The notes: generated from the sequence alone by a model not told the origin. A DNA stretch of 64,000 nucleotides from Streptomyces sp. GS7 (GCF_009834125.1 NZ_CP047146.1:7054501-7118500), one strand, 5' to 3'; positions 18,799 through 28,447 are shown, counted from the first letter of the stretch. Numbers and translations are program-made.

Positions 18799-21672
18799 TC
18801 AGCTGCAGCCGCTCGTGGAGCCGCAGCCCTCGCAGAGGTAGCAGCTGCCGGCCCGCTGCATCTTCGTGCCGCAGGAGAAGCAGAGCGGCGCGTCGGCGTT
18901 GATGCCCAGCTGCATCTCGACCAGTTCGGCGTTGGTGTGCGCCTGCTTCGGGGCCGGCGCGGCGGGCTCCTCGACGATCTTCACCGTCGGGGTGGCCTCC
19001 GTCTGGCGCGGGGCGGACTGGGCCAGCCCCTCGACGTCGACCTCGTCCTCGGCCGGCTCGTACGAACCGGTCTCCAGGTGGCGCTGGCGCTCCTCGACGG
19101 AGTGGATGCCCAGTGCCGAGCGGGTCTCGAACGGCAGGAAGTCCAGCGCCAGGCGGCGGAAGATGTAGTCGACGATCGACTGCGCCATCCGCACGTCCGG
19201 GTCGTCGGTCATACCGGCCGGCTCGAAGCGCATGTTGACGAACTTCGAGACGTACGTCTCCAGCGGCACGCCGTACTGGAGGCCGACCGACACCGCGATG
19301 GAGAAGGCGTCCATCATGCCCGCGAGGGTCGAGCCCTGCTTGGACATCTTCAGGAAGACCTCGCCGAGACCGTCGTCCGGGTAGGAGTTGGCGGTCATGT
19401 AGCCCTCGGCGCCGCCGACGGTGAAGGAGGTGGTGATCCCCGGGCGGCCCTTGGGGAGGCGCTTGCGGACCGGGCGGTACTCGACGACCTTCTTCTCCGC
19501 GGTCTGCGCGGCGGGCTCGGCCTTCTTCTCCTCTTCCTTCTTCTTGGCGGAGAGGGGCTGGCCGACCTTGCAGTTGTCGCGGTAGATCGCGAGCGCCTTC
19601 AGGCCGAGCTTCCAGCCCTGGAAGTAGACGTCCTCGATCTCCTCGACGGTGGCGGTCTCCGGGACGTTGACCGTCTTGGAGATCGCGCCGGAGAGGAACG
19701 GCTGGGCCGCGGCCATCATGCGGACATGGCCCATCGGGGAGATGGAGCGCTCGCCCATGGCGCAGTCGAAGACCTCGTAGTGCTCCGGCTTGAGGCCGGG
19801 GGCGTCGACGACGTTGCCGTGCTCGGCGATGTGGGCGACGATCGCCTCGACCTGCTCGGGCTGGTAGCCGAGCCGCTTGAGCGCCTTGGGGACCGTGTTG
19901 TTCACGATCTGCATGGAGCCGCCGCCGACCAGCTTCTTGAACTTGACCAGGGCCAGGTCCGGCTCGACGCCCGTGGTGTCGCAGTCCATCATCAGGCCGA
20001 TGGTGCCGGTCGGGGCCAGCACGGACGCCTGGGCGTTGCGGAAGCCGTTCTTCTCGCCGAAGCGGAGCACGTCCTGCCAGGCTTCGGTGGCCGCGGCCCA
20101 GACCGGGGTGTCCAGGTCGTCCATCCGCACCGCGCTGCCGTTGGCGTCGGAGTGCTGCTTCATGACGCGCTTGTGGGCGTCGGCGTTCCGGGCGTAGCCG
20201 TCGTACGGGCCGACGACCGCGGCCAGTTCGGCGGAGCGCTTGTAGGAGGTGCCGGTCATCAGGGAGGTGATGGCACCCGCCAGCGCGCGACCGCCGTCGG
20301 AGTCGTAGGCGTGGCCGGTGGCCATCAGCAGGGCGCCGAGGTTGGCGTAGCCGATGCCCAGCTGGCGGAAGGCGCGGGTGGTCTCGCCGATCTTCTCGGT
20401 GGGGAAGTCCGCGAAGCAGATCGAGATGTCCATCGCCGTGATGACCAACTCGACGACCTTGGCGAAGCGCGCGGCGTCGAAGGACTGGTTGCCCTGGTCG
20501 TCGTCGCGGAGGAACTTCAGGAGGTTGAGCGAGGCGAGGTTGCACGAGGAGTTGTCCAGGTGCATGTACTCGCTGCACGGGTTGGACGCGGTGATCCGGC
20601 CCGTCTCCGGCGAGGTGTGCCAGTGGTTGATGGTGTCGTCGTACTGGATGCCGGGGTCGGCGCAGGCCCAGGCGGCCTCGGCCATCTTGCGGAACAGGCC
20701 CTTGGCGTCGACCTCCTCGATGACCTCGCCGGTCATCCGGCCGCGCAGCCCGAACTTGGCGCCGGACTCGACGGCCTTCATGAACTCGTCGTTCACGCGG
20801 ACCGAGTTGTTGGCGTTCTGGTACTGGACGGACGTGATGTCGTCGCCGCCCAGGTCCATGTCGAAGCCCGCGTCGCGCAGCGCGCGGATCTTCTCCTCTT
20901 CCTTGACCTTGGTCTCGATGAACGCCTCGACGTCGGGGTGGTCGACGTCGAGGACGACCATCTTGGCCGCGCGGCGGGTGGCGCCACCGGACTTGATCGT
21001 TCCGGCGGAGGCGTCGGCGCCACGCATGAAGGAGACCGGGCCGGAGGCGTTGCCGCCGGAGGAGAGCAGCTCCTTGGAGGAGCGGATACGGGAGAGGTTC
21101 AGGCCGGCGCCGGAGCCGCCCTTGAAGATCATCCCCTCTTCCTTGTACCAGTCCAGGATCGACTCCATGGAGTCGTCCACGGAGAGGATGAAGCAGGCGC
21201 TGACCTGCTGCGGCTGCTGGGTGCCGACGTTGAACCACACCGGGGAGTTGAAGCTGAAGATCTGGTGGAGCAGGGCGTGGGCCAGCTCGTGCTCGAAGAT
21301 CTCGGCGTCGGCCGGGGAGGCGAAGTAACCGTTCTCCTCGCCGCTCTTCCGGTACGTCTTGACGACCCGGTCGATGAGCTGCTTCAGGCTCGACTCCCGG
21401 TTCGGGGAGCCCACCGCACCGCGGAAGTACTTGCTCGTGACGATGTTGACCGCGTTCACCGACCAGAACTCGGGGAACTCGACGCCACGCTGCTCGAAGT
21501 TGACCGAGCCGTCGCGCCAGTTGGTCATGACGACGTCACGGCGCGCCCACTCGACCTCGTCGTACGGATGCACGCCGGGGGTGGTGTGGATGCGCTCGAT
21601 ACGCAGACCCTTGCTCACCTTGCTGCCCTTGGCGCGGGAGCCTCGTGCCGGGCCGCTCGTCGTCTCTGTCAT
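18799..21672 (-). CDS. nrdJ: Class II (adenosylcobalamin-dependent) ribonucleoside-diphosphate reductase
   Basis: A 957-residue class II ribonucleotide reductase, which makes deoxyribonucleotides with a cobalamin-derived radical and works with or without oxygen. Family features include GGSGAGLNLSRIRS, the NPCSEYMHLDNSSCNLASL active-site region, a second conserved block at DCDTTGVEPDLALVKFK, and a cysteine-rich zinc-ribbon-like C-terminus (CFSCGTKM ... CYLCEGCGSTSGCS). A charged low-complexity stretch (KKKEEEKK) precedes the last third. ATG 21672 has GGGAGG 5 nt upstream. It lies downstream of nrdR on the same strand, forming the nrdR-nrdJ operon, and is probably repressed by NrdR. A canonical terminator follows. 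Confidence 0.96.
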   Translation of the reverse strand: MTETTSGPARGSRAKGSKVSKGLRIERIHTTPGVHPYDEVEWARRDVVMTNWRDGSVNFEQRGVEFPEFWSVNAVNIVTSKYFRGAVGSPNRESSLKQLIDRVVKTYRKSGEENGYFASPADAEIFEHELAHALLHQIFSFNSPVWFNVGTQQPQQVSACFILSVDDSMESILDWYKEEGMIFKGGSGAGLNLSRIRSSKELLSSGGNASGPVSFMRGADASAGTIKSGGATRRAAKMVVLDVDHPDVEAFIETKVKEEEKIRALRDAGFDMDLGGDDITSVQYQNANNSVRVNDEFMKAVESGAKFGLRGRMTGEVIEEVDAKGLFRKMAEAAWACADPGIQYDDTINHWHTSPETGRITASNPCSEYMHLDNSSCNLASLNLLKFLRDDDQGNQSFDAARFAKVVELVITAMDISICFADFPTEKIGETTRAFRQLGIGYANLGALLMATGHAYDSDGGRALAGAITSLMTGTSYKRSAELAAVVGPYDGYARNADAHKRVMKQHSDANGSAVRMDDLDTPVWAAATEAWQDVLRFGEKNGFRNAQASVLAPTGTIGLMMDCDTTGVEPDLALVKFKKLVGGGSMQIVNNTVPKALKRLGYQPEQVEAIVAHIAEHGNVVDAPGLKPEHYEVFDCAMGERSISPMGHVRMMAAAQPFLSGAISKTVNVPETATVEEIEDVYFQGWKLGLKALAIYRDNCKVGQPLSAKKKEEEKKAEPAAQTAEKKVVEYRPVRKRLPKGRPGITTSFTVGGAEGYMTANSYPDDGLGEVFLKMSKQGSTLAGMMDAFSIAVSVGLQYGVPLETYVSKFVNMRFEPAGMTDDPDVRMAQSIVDYIFRRLALDFLPFETRSALGIHSVEERQRHLETGSYEPAEDEVDVEGLAQSAPRQTEATPTVKIVEEPAAPAPKQAHTNAELVEMQLGINADAPLCFSCGTKMQRAGSCYLCEGCGSTSGCS

Positions 21673-21793
21673 TCCGCCTCCCTGTATAGGCAAACGCCCA
21701 TATGTGCACACTCATTCCGTGGCACGGTGTATGTCTTTCTGCGACCGGGACGCCCTGCTCTCGCCCCGGCCCAGGTCTGGATGCGCGCCGAGC

Positions 21794-22324
21794 TCAGTCG
21801 GCGGCGGTGGCGGGCACGGGAACGGCCGGGTCGCCGGCCTCCTCGTCCGTCCCGCGGTCCTGCACGGGCGGTCCCTGCTCGCGCTGCTCCCGCAGCTCGG
21901 CGATGGCCGCCTCGAAGTCCTCTAGTGAGTCGAACGCCCGGTAGACGGACGCGAAGCGCAGGTACGCGACGAGGTCGAGTTCCTGCAGCGGACCCAGTAT
22001 GGCCAGCCCGACGTCATGGGTGGTCAGCTCGGCGCTGCCGGTGGCGCGCACCGCCTCCTCGACCCGCTGGCCGAGCTTGGCGAGCGCGTCCTCGGTGACC
22101 GGCCGCCCCTGGCACGCCTTGCGCACCCCCGCGATGACCTTGTTGCGGCTGAAGGGCTCGGTGACCCCGCTCCGCTTGATCACCATCAGTGACGCCGTTT
22201 CGATCGTCGTGAAACGGCGGGAGCAGTCGGGGCACTGGCGGCGCCGGCGGATCGCCGTCCCGTCATCCGTGGTGCGACTGTCGACGACCCGGCTGTCCGG
22301 GTGCCTGCAGAAGGGGCAGTGCAT
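21794..22324 (-). CDS. nrdR: Transcriptional repressor NrdR
   Basis: A 176-residue NrdR. The N-terminal zinc ribbon has C3, C6, C31 and C34, and an ATP-cone domain spans about residues 49-139 ([16 protein letters not shown] ...). The acidic, Pro/Ala-rich tail is longer than in enterobacterial NrdR. It senses ATP/dATP and represses ribonucleotide reductase operons by binding paired NrdR boxes. It is the first gene of the nrdRJ operon, with a 121-bp gap to nrdJ. Two boxes lie upstream, so autoregulation is expected. Confidence 0.97.
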   Translation of the reverse strand: MHCPFCRHPDSRVVDSRTTDDGTAIRRRRQCPDCSRRFTTIETASLMVIKRSGVTEPFSRNKVIAGVRKACQGRPVTEDALAKLGQRVEEAVRATGSAELTTHDVGLAILGPLQELDLVAYLRFASVYRAFDSLEDFEAAIAELREQREQGPPVQDRGTDEEAGDPAVPVPATAAD

Positions 22325-22462
22325 GGCTCCACCCTCCTCACCCTCGAATACGGACGCACGCCAAAGGAACCGGCGTACGGCGACTGACCTCCGGCCGGTC
22401 CGTACGGGCCCTTCGGAGCAGCCACCAGCATAGGCGATCCCCGGGGCCTCGAAGGACCCGGC

Positions 22463-22510
22463 ACCACAACTTGTAGGCGGCCGAACGCATCTAAGCACTA
22501 GATATGGTGT
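22463..22510 (-). promoter_or_regulatory. Paired NrdR boxes upstream of nrdRJ
   Basis: GCACTAGATATGGTGT (22495-22510) fits the NrdR box consensus (ACACWATATATWGTGT-like). A weaker partner, CCACAACTTGTAGG, is centred near 22470. The centres are about 32 bp apart, close to three helical turns, as in known NrdR box pairs. They lie upstream of nrdR. Confidence 0.7.
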
Positions 22511-22821
22511 CGGGGTGCTTATACGTGCCTACCGCGTGTCGCGATGGAGGCGGGCCGGCGGGCCGTCCAAGAGGGTACGGGAAGGCACCCGGGGGGCCGG
22601 CCGGAGGGGCGGGGATGACACAATCGGCGGCGTCGCGGCGGCCCGCCGGCGCGACGGCCGTTCACCGGTTTTCCGGAAGGGCCGCCGACCGGAAACCCGG
22701 GGCGGAAACCGACGCGGAGGCCGGAGGGAAACCCGGCGGAAAGCACCCCGGGGACCCGAATTGCCATTGGGCCATACACCCCGCTGCGTGATCAGGTCAG
22801 CCAATCGCTGAATTTTTCACT
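22511..22821. other. Intergenic region between nrdR and lexA
   Basis: No gene was recognised. The stretch is purine-rich and several short frames stay open on both strands, but none has both a good SD and recognisable protein character. It must contain the promoter regions of the divergent nrdRJ and lexA units near its ends. Confidence 0.4.
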
Positions 22822-22835
22822 CGAACGTGTGTTTG
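22822..22835 (+). promoter_or_regulatory. SOS box (LexA operator) of lexA
   Basis: CGAACGTGTGTTTG matches the Gram-positive/actinobacterial LexA consensus CGAACNNNNGTTYG, with only the expected pyrimidine variation. It lies 64 nt before the lexA start, consistent with autoregulation. Confidence 0.88.
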
Positions 22836-22898
22836 GCGCAACCTTTCGAAAGCAACTACCGTTGGCTAACTAGGGAGAACATTTCGAGAGGGGCCGAC

Positions 22899-23696
22899 GT
22901 GACCACCACCGCAGACAGCGCGACCATCACCGCACAGAGCCACTCCCAGAGCCGATTCGAACAACCGCAAAGGGCACAGCGGCCGATGGATGACGCCACG
23001 TCGGGCTCCGAAGAGAACAAGCCGACCCGCTCGCTTCCGGGACGCCCCCCGGGAATTCGCGCCGACAGCTCCGGGCTCACCGATCGCCAGCGCCGGGTGA
23101 TCGAGGTGATCCGGGATTCGGTGCAGCGGCGCGGCTATCCACCGTCGATGCGCGAGATCGGCCAGGCGGTCGGGCTGTCCAGCACCTCCTCCGTCGCCCA
23201 TCAGCTGATGGCGCTGGAGCGCAAGGGCTTCCTGCGGCGCGACCCGCACCGCCCGCGGGCGTACGAGGTCCGCGGCTCCGACCAGCCCACGAGCGCGGCG
23301 ACGGAGACCGCCGGCAAGCCCGCCGCGTCCTACGTCCCCCTGGTCGGCCGGATCGCGGCCGGTGGCCCGATCCTCGCCGAGGAATCCGTCGAGGACGTCT
23401 TCCCGCTCCCCCGCCAGCTGGTCGGTGACGGCGAGCTGTTCGTGCTGAAGGTCGTCGGCGACTCCATGATCGAGGCCGCGATCTGCGACGGCGACTGGGT
23501 CACCGTCCGCCGCCAGCCGGTCGCCGAGAACGGCGACATCGTCGCCGCGATGCTCGACGGCGAGGCGACCGTCAAGCGCTTCAAGCGCGAGGACGGCCAT
23601 GTGTGGCTGCTGCCGCACAACTCCGCGTATCAGCCCATCCCCGGTGACGAGGCGACCATCCTCGGCAAGGTGGTCGCGGTGCTGCGCCGGGTCTGA
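22899..23696 (+). CDS. lexA: SOS repressor LexA
   Basis: A 265-residue LexA. After an unusually long polar N-terminal extension (about 60 residues) comes the winged helix ([20 protein letters not shown] ... [20 protein letters not shown]). The S24 latent protease domain follows, with the Ala-Gly cleavage site in GRIAAGGP (about 152), the catalytic Ser in GDSMIE (about 188) and the Lys in TVKRF (about 224). RecA filaments trigger self-cleavage and relieve repression of DNA-repair genes. The GTG at 22899 has GAGAGGGG just upstream. An internal ATG at 22986 is a possible alternative start. An SOS box precedes the gene. Confidence 0.97.
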   Translation: MTTTADSATITAQSHSQSRFEQPQRAQRPMDDATSGSEENKPTRSLPGRPPGIRADSSGLTDRQRRVIEVIRDSVQRRGYPPSMREIGQAVGLSSTSSVAHQLMALERKGFLRRDPHRPRAYEVRGSDQPTSAATETAGKPAASYVPLVGRIAAGGPILAEESVEDVFPLPRQLVGDGELFVLKVVGDSMIEAAICDGDWVTVRRQPVAENGDIVAAMLDGEATVKRFKREDGHVWLLPHNSAYQPIPGDEATILGKVVAVLRRV

Positions 23697-23714
23697 CCCC
23701 GCGCTCGCGACCGG

Positions 23715-23763
23715 GCCCCGGAACCACTGCGCCGGTTCCGGGGCTCGACTCTGTCCCGGAACC
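23715..23763. terminator. Nested hairpins between convergent lexA and dinG-like genes
   Basis: GCCCCGGAACC (23715-23725) pairs with GGTTCCGGGGC (23734-23744). The same right arm can instead pair with CCCGGAACC at 23755-23763. The two structures exclude each other. They lie between the two convergent stops, so they probably act as a bidirectional terminator. Confidence 0.55.
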
Positions 23764-23811
23764 GGCGCCGCTCCGGCGGGCCTGCTCCTGAACGGTCGTG
23801 GTCACCGCCGG

Positions 23812-25779
23812 CTACCCGGCCTCCTTGGCTGCCTTGTCGATGGCCGCGAGGGAGCGGCGGACCTGATTCCGGTCGGTGGTGTACCAGAAGTCCGGCATGG
23901 ACTTGCGGAGGAAGGAGCCGTAGCGGGCCCGCTCCACGCGCGGGTCCAGTACCGCGACCACACCGCGGTCGTCGGTGGCCCGGACCAGGCGGCCCGCCCC
24001 CTGGGCCATCAGCAGCGCCGCATGGGTCGCGGCGACCGCCATGAAGCCGTTGCCGCCGGCCTCCTCCACCGCCTTCTGCCGGGCGCTCATCAGGGGGTCG
24101 TCCGGGCGCGGGAAGGGCACCCGGTCCATCACCACCAGCTGGCAGTTGGGGCCGGGCACGTCGACGCCCTGCCAGAGCGACAGCGTGCCGAACAGGCAGG
24201 TCCGCGCGTCCGCGGCGAAGTTCCGGATCAGCTCGCCGAGGGTCTCCTCGCCCTGAAGCAGGACCGGCATGTCCAGCCGGCCCCGCATCGCCTCGGCCGC
24301 GGCCTGGGCGCCGCGCATCGAGGAGAACAGCCCGAGCGTCCGCCCGCCGGCGGCCTCGATCAGTTCGGCCAGCTCGTCGAGCATGTCCGTACGGCTGCCC
24401 TCGCGGCCGGGCTGGGCGAGGTGCTTGGCGACGTAGAGGATGCCCTGCTTGCCGTAGTCGAACGGCGAGCCGACGTCCAGCCCCTTCCACACCGGCTCGT
24501 CGTCGCCCTGGGTGCCCTCGGGGGCCAGGCCGAGAGAGGCGCCGACGCCGTTGAAGTCGCCGCCCAGCTTGAGGGTGGCGGAGGTCAGCACCACGGAGCG
24601 GTCGGCGAACAGCTTCTCGCGGAGCAGGCCGGAGACGGAGAGCGGGGCCACCCGCAGGGAGGCGCCGAAGCGGTCGTGCCGTTCGTACCAGACGACGTCG
24701 TACTCGGAGCCGTTGGCGATCCGCTCGGCGACCGCGTGGACGTTCTCCACCGCGGCGATGGCCTGCTTGCGGACGGCGTCCTCGTCCTGGACGGACTTGT
24801 CGCGGGTCGCGCCGAGCGCCGAGATGACCGTGCGGGCCGCGTCCCGCAGCGCCATCAGGCAGTAGCCCAGCTCCTCCGGGATCTCCTCCAGGCGGCCCGG
24901 CAGCGCCAGCTCCATCAGCCGCTCGAAGGTCTCGGCGGCCGTCTGGAGCTGGTCGGCGGCCTTCTCGTCGACCAGCTTGGCGGCGCGGCGGACGGCGCGG
25001 TTGACCTGGCCGGGGGTGAGTTCGCCGGTGGCGACGCCGGTCACCCGGGAGACCAGCTCATGTGCCTCGTCGATGATCAGGACCTCGTTCTGCGGCAGGA
25101 CCGGGGCGCCCTCGATGGCGTCGATCGCCAGCAGGGCGTGGTTGGTGATCACCACGTCGGCGAGCTTGGCGCGCTCGCGGGCGGCCTCGGCGAAGCACTC
25201 CGCGCCGTACGCGCACTTGGAGGCGCCCAGGCACTCCCGGGAGGAGACCGAGACCTGGCCCCAGGCGCGGTCCGAGACACCGGGGGTGAGGTCGTCGCGG
25301 TCGCCGGTCTCGGTCTCGTCCGCCCAGTCGCGCAGCCGGAGCAGGTCCTTGCCGAGCTTGCTGGTGGGCGTCGCCTGCTCGAAGACGTCGAAGAGACCGT
25401 CCTCCTCTTCCTGCGGGGCGCCTTCGTGGAGGCGGTGCAGGCAGAGGTAATTGGAGCGGCCCTTGAGCATCGCGAAGCTGGGGCGGCGGCGCAGCAGCGG
25501 ATGCAGCGCCTCGACGGTCCGCGGCAGATCACGCTCGACGAGCTGGCGCTGGAGGGCGAGGGTGGCGGTGGCGACCACCACTCTCTCGCCGTGGGCCAGC
25601 GCCGGCACCAGATAGCCGAGGGACTTTCCGGTGCCGGTGCCGGCCTGCACCAGCAGATGGGAGGTGTCGTCCACGGCCTCGGCGACGGCCTCGGCCATGG
25701 CTACCTGGCCGGGCCGCTCGGTGCCACCGACGGCGGTGACGGCGGCATGGAGCAGATCGGGGAGAGAGGGCTTCGTCAT
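23812..25779 (-). CDS. DinG/XPD-like ATP-dependent DNA helicase
   Basis: A 655-residue superfamily 2 helicase. Walker A is GTGTGKS (about 47-53) and the DEAH box is LIIDEAHELVSR. Between them lie cysteines (NYLC, ECLGASKC, AECF) positioned as the four iron-sulfur cluster ligands of XPD/DinG enzymes. Late motifs include LWQGVDVPG and a QGAGRLVR arginine-finger region. Such helicases unwind 5'-3' and resolve R-loops and forked DNA during repair. It is adjacent to lexA, but I see no clear SOS box upstream. ATG 25779 is chosen, with a weak SD; GTG 25806 is possible. Confidence 0.9.
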   Translation of the reverse strand: MTKPSLPDLLHAAVTAVGGTERPGQVAMAEAVAEAVDDTSHLLVQAGTGTGKSLGYLVPALAHGERVVVATATLALQRQLVERDLPRTVEALHPLLRRRPSFAMLKGRSNYLCLHRLHEGAPQEEEDGLFDVFEQATPTSKLGKDLLRLRDWADETETGDRDDLTPGVSDRAWGQVSVSSRECLGASKCAYGAECFAEAARERAKLADVVITNHALLAIDAIEGAPVLPQNEVLIIDEAHELVSRVTGVATGELTPGQVNRAVRRAAKLVDEKAADQLQTAAETFERLMELALPGRLEEIPEELGYCLMALRDAARTVISALGATRDKSVQDEDAVRKQAIAAVENVHAVAERIANGSEYDVVWYERHDRFGASLRVAPLSVSGLLREKLFADRSVVLTSATLKLGGDFNGVGASLGLAPEGTQGDDEPVWKGLDVGSPFDYGKQGILYVAKHLAQPGREGSRTDMLDELAELIEAAGGRTLGLFSSMRGAQAAAEAMRGRLDMPVLLQGEETLGELIRNFAADARTCLFGTLSLWQGVDVPGPNCQLVVMDRVPFPRPDDPLMSARQKAVEEAGGNGFMAVAATHAALLMAQGAGRLVRATDDRGVVAVLDPRVERARYGSFLRKSMPDFWYTTDRNQVRRSLAAIDKAAKEAG

Positions 25780-25821
25780 AGCGCTTGCCAGCCTACGCGG
25801 GACCACTGACAGCGGGGTCGG

Positions 25822-27606
25822 TCACGGGACGTGCAGGGGGTTCGGGACGGTGCCGTGCACGGCGGCGTGCGGGCGGTCGCGGCGGTCGCGGTAACCGTCG
25901 ACGTGCAGCCGGTTGCGGTTCAGGCAGAGCCGCTCGATCTCCGGGGTGAGCAGGTCGAAGGTCTCCTGCCGTTCCTTGAGGTGCGGGAAGCGCTCGTGGT
26001 GGCGCAGGATCTCCGCCCGCACGAGTGACCAGAACTCGTCCTCGGGCACGCCGAGTTGCTCCTCGCACAGCGGCGCCAGATAGCGGAAGACGCCGACGAA
26101 GAGTCCCGAGTGGATGAACTGGGTGAGGAATGCGGGCGGTTCGGTCAGCAGGACCGCCCGGACGTCGTCCGGCATGGCGTCGTGCTCGGGCAGCGGCTGG
26201 GCGCTGGTGTTGACGTCGTCGACGAAGTCCTTCATGGCCAGGCGGGTGGGGATGTCGTGCTCGTCGAAGACGACGATGGCGTTCTCGCCGTGCGGGGAGA
26301 AGACCGTGCCGTACTGGTAGAGGAAGTGCAGCAGGGGCGGCAGCAGCGCGGCGAAGAGGTGGGCCAGCCAGGCGCGGGCGGGCAGTCCGGAGCGGTGCAC
26401 CAGCTCGGTGGTCAGGGCGCGTCCGGCGGGGTCGGTCTGGAGCAGGGAGGCCAGGGTGCGGGCCCGTTCACCCGGGTCGAGGCAGCGGCTGACGGGCTCC
26501 CGCCAGATGCAGCCGAGCAGTTCCTTGAACTGGTAGGGGACGCCGGGCAGCCGGTCGTAGAGGGGGTGCTCGACGGTGACCGAGGCGGTCTCGCCGAGCA
26601 GGATCACCCGGGTCTCGTCACGCAGATACGTATCGCCGTCGCGCAGGCCGTGGACCCAGCGGGTGACCGCCGGGGCGGCGAGGGTGCGCTCGGTGGGCAG
26701 GCCGCGCCAGACCAGGGTGTTGAGGATGGACAGCGGCAGCTTGACCGTGCGCGCCCCGGGGCGGCTGACGTTGAGGAAGGTGCGGATCGACTGCTGCGGC
26801 AGCCGGAGGTCGTTGTCGGTGGGCAGCGCGATGATGGATCTGTCGGCGAGCTGCGGGGCGAAGAGCGGGGCGATGGTCTCGTCCCACTGCCAGGGGTGGA
26901 CGGGGAGGTAGAGGTAGTCGGCGGGGTCCTGGCCGGCGTCGGTGATGGTGCGGGCGAAGGCGCGGTGGGTGGCGGGGGACAGTTCGTCGCTGTAGAGGCG
27001 GTCGGGGGTGGCGAGAGCGGGGACGCCGCGGTAGTGGGCGATGCGGTGGTGGGCGGCGAGCCAGGGAAGCCGCTGGGGGCTGCGGGCCTCGGGGGCCCAG
27101 GTCTCCGCGTCGGTGGCGGAGAAGCCGAGCCGCCCCTTGTTGGCGACGAGCCAGGGGTGGCCGGTCTGGTGTCCTTCGAGGTCGGCGTAGTCCAGGTCGG
27201 CGAGCTGGGCGGCGGTCAGGGCGGTGGCGTCCAGGCGGGTGTCGGCGGCGAGGGTGGCGGTCAGCTCGCGGATGAGGTGGCCGGTGGTGTCGCCGGACAG
27301 GCCCAGGACGGTGTCGTGGGCGTGGGTGAGGAAGCGGAAGGGATCGGTGTCGGGGGTGATCGAGTGGGGGTCGACGCGCCAGTGCCCGTAGGAGCCTCTG
27401 CGGGCGGTGAAGCGGTACGTGAGGTCGTTGCCGACGGGCAGGCGGTAGCGCGGGGTGCCGTCGGGGGCGGTGCCGTCGGGCTCGGGGGTGAGGATTTCCT
27501 CGTAGGCGAATTCCGCGAGGGTCTTGGCGAAGAGGCGGCGGGCGGCGCGCTGCCAGGCGCGGTGCGACGGCTGGGACGCGGGGAACGCAGGGAACGCAGG
27601 AGACAA
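25822..27606 (-). CDS. IucA/IucC family siderophore synthetase (last gene of the cluster)
   Basis: A 594-residue NRPS-independent siderophore (NIS) synthetase. These enzymes adenylate a carboxylate, usually citrate or a citrate monoamide, and condense it with an amine or alcohol. Typical motifs are present: EGHQTGHPWLVANKGRLGF near residue 140, SILNTLVWRG in the middle, and SPHGENAIVVFDEHD plus the FhuF-like C-terminal part. The start is TTG 27606 with GAGGAG 7 nt upstream. It is the fourth gene of a leftward operon with an acyltransferase, a second NIS synthetase and an aminotransferase. Substrate class (type A/B/C) cannot be decided by eye. Confidence 0.88.
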   Translation of the reverse strand: MSPAFPAFPASQPSHRAWQRAARRLFAKTLAEFAYEEILTPEPDGTAPDGTPRYRLPVGNDLTYRFTARRGSYGHWRVDPHSITPDTDPFRFLTHAHDTVLGLSGDTTGHLIRELTATLAADTRLDATALTAAQLADLDYADLEGHQTGHPWLVANKGRLGFSATDAETWAPEARSPQRLPWLAAHHRIAHYRGVPALATPDRLYSDELSPATHRAFARTITDAGQDPADYLYLPVHPWQWDETIAPLFAPQLADRSIIALPTDNDLRLPQQSIRTFLNVSRPGARTVKLPLSILNTLVWRGLPTERTLAAPAVTRWVHGLRDGDTYLRDETRVILLGETASVTVEHPLYDRLPGVPYQFKELLGCIWREPVSRCLDPGERARTLASLLQTDPAGRALTTELVHRSGLPARAWLAHLFAALLPPLLHFLYQYGTVFSPHGENAIVVFDEHDIPTRLAMKDFVDDVNTSAQPLPEHDAMPDDVRAVLLTEPPAFLTQFIHSGLFVGVFRYLAPLCEEQLGVPEDEFWSLVRAEILRHHERFPHLKERQETFDLLTPEIERLCLNRNRLHVDGYRDRRDRPHAAVHGTVPNPLHVP

Positions 27607-27711
27607 TGTGGGACTCCTCGATGCGGGACCGGCCCGGCACGTGCGGGGGACAACCGGGGCGGCGGGGTGGATGGCGGACCGGATCGGGGCCGTCGACGGA
27701 CGGCCCCGGGG

Positions 27712-28410
27712 TCAGAGCAGGTGGCGCAGGGCGCGGTCGCGGATCATCAGCGCCGCGCGTTTCTCCGGGAGTTCGATCTCCTCCGCGTAGCGGAACCCCG
27801 CGCTCAGGAAGGCCGCGACGGAGGCGGTGTTGCGCAGGTCGGGTTCGGCGATGACGCGGTCGCATCGGGGGCGTTGGTCGAGGACGAGGTCGGCGGTGGC
27901 CCGCAGCAGCATCGTGCCCAGGCCGTGGCCCCGGTCGCCGGCGCCGCCGATGAGCAGGTGCACTCCGGTGTCGTGCGGCCGGGCCCCGTAGTGGCGGGCG
28001 ACGCGGTCCAGGTCGGCGCGGTAGATCTCCCAGTAGCTCATCGGGACGCCGTCCAGCACTCCCAGGCAGGGCACGCTGCGCCCGTCGCCGTCCAGCTGGG
28101 CGCGCAGATGGGCGGCGGTGGTCTCCGGCGGGCCGGCCAGTTCCCAGAACGCGGCGACGGCGGGATCGTTCATCCAGCCGGTGATCCGGTCCAGGTCGCA
28201 CTCCGGCCGGACGGGGACGAGGGCGAACGGTCCGGCGGGGGTGTCGGCCGCCGGCCAGCCCGCCAGGTTGTCCAGCAGGGGGCCGGCGGCGGGGGTGCCG
28301 TCAGCGGGCGGGCGGTCCGCGTCGGCGGGCAGCGCGCCGGGTTCGGGCGGGATCCGGAGGCCGAGGATGTGGTCCGAGGCGGCGTGGAGGTCGGAATCGG
28401 TCGGTGGCAC
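27712..28410 (-). CDS. Siderophore-type GNAT acyltransferase (IucB/RhbD-like)
   Basis: A 232-residue acyltransferase. After about 65 polar residues comes an IucB/AlcB-like GNAT domain, with WMNDPAVAAFWELAG near 80, PMSYWEIYRADLDRVARHY, and the acetyl-CoA loop GDRGHGLGTMLL near 165. In rhizobactin- and aerobactin-type pathways this enzyme acylates the side-chain amine or hydroxylamine before condensation with citrate. The GTG start at 28410 has GAGGAG upstream. It sits between the two NIS synthetase genes, with gaps of 37 and 105 bp. Confidence 0.85.
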   Translation of the reverse strand: MPPTDSDLHAASDHILGLRIPPEPGALPADADRPPADGTPAAGPLLDNLAGWPAADTPAGPFALVPVRPECDLDRITGWMNDPAVAAFWELAGPPETTAAHLRAQLDGDGRSVPCLGVLDGVPMSYWEIYRADLDRVARHYGARPHDTGVHLLIGGAGDRGHGLGTMLLRATADLVLDQRPRCDRVIAEPDLRNTASVAAFLSAGFRYAEEIELPEKRAALMIRDRALRHLL

Positions 28411-28447
28411 GGTGTCGCTCTCCTCTGATGGCTGGGGACCGCGTCAT

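Noticed and set aside
18082..22098. 1338-codon plus-strand open frame across nrdJ and nrdR
   Set aside because: Shadow frame. nrdJ and nrdR on the minus strand are unmistakable, and the plus-strand product is repetitive and unrelated to any family.
22504..22791. Small open frames between nrdR and lexA
   Set aside because: No SD with good spacing, no family resemblance, and several overlapping frames on both strands are open because of composition.
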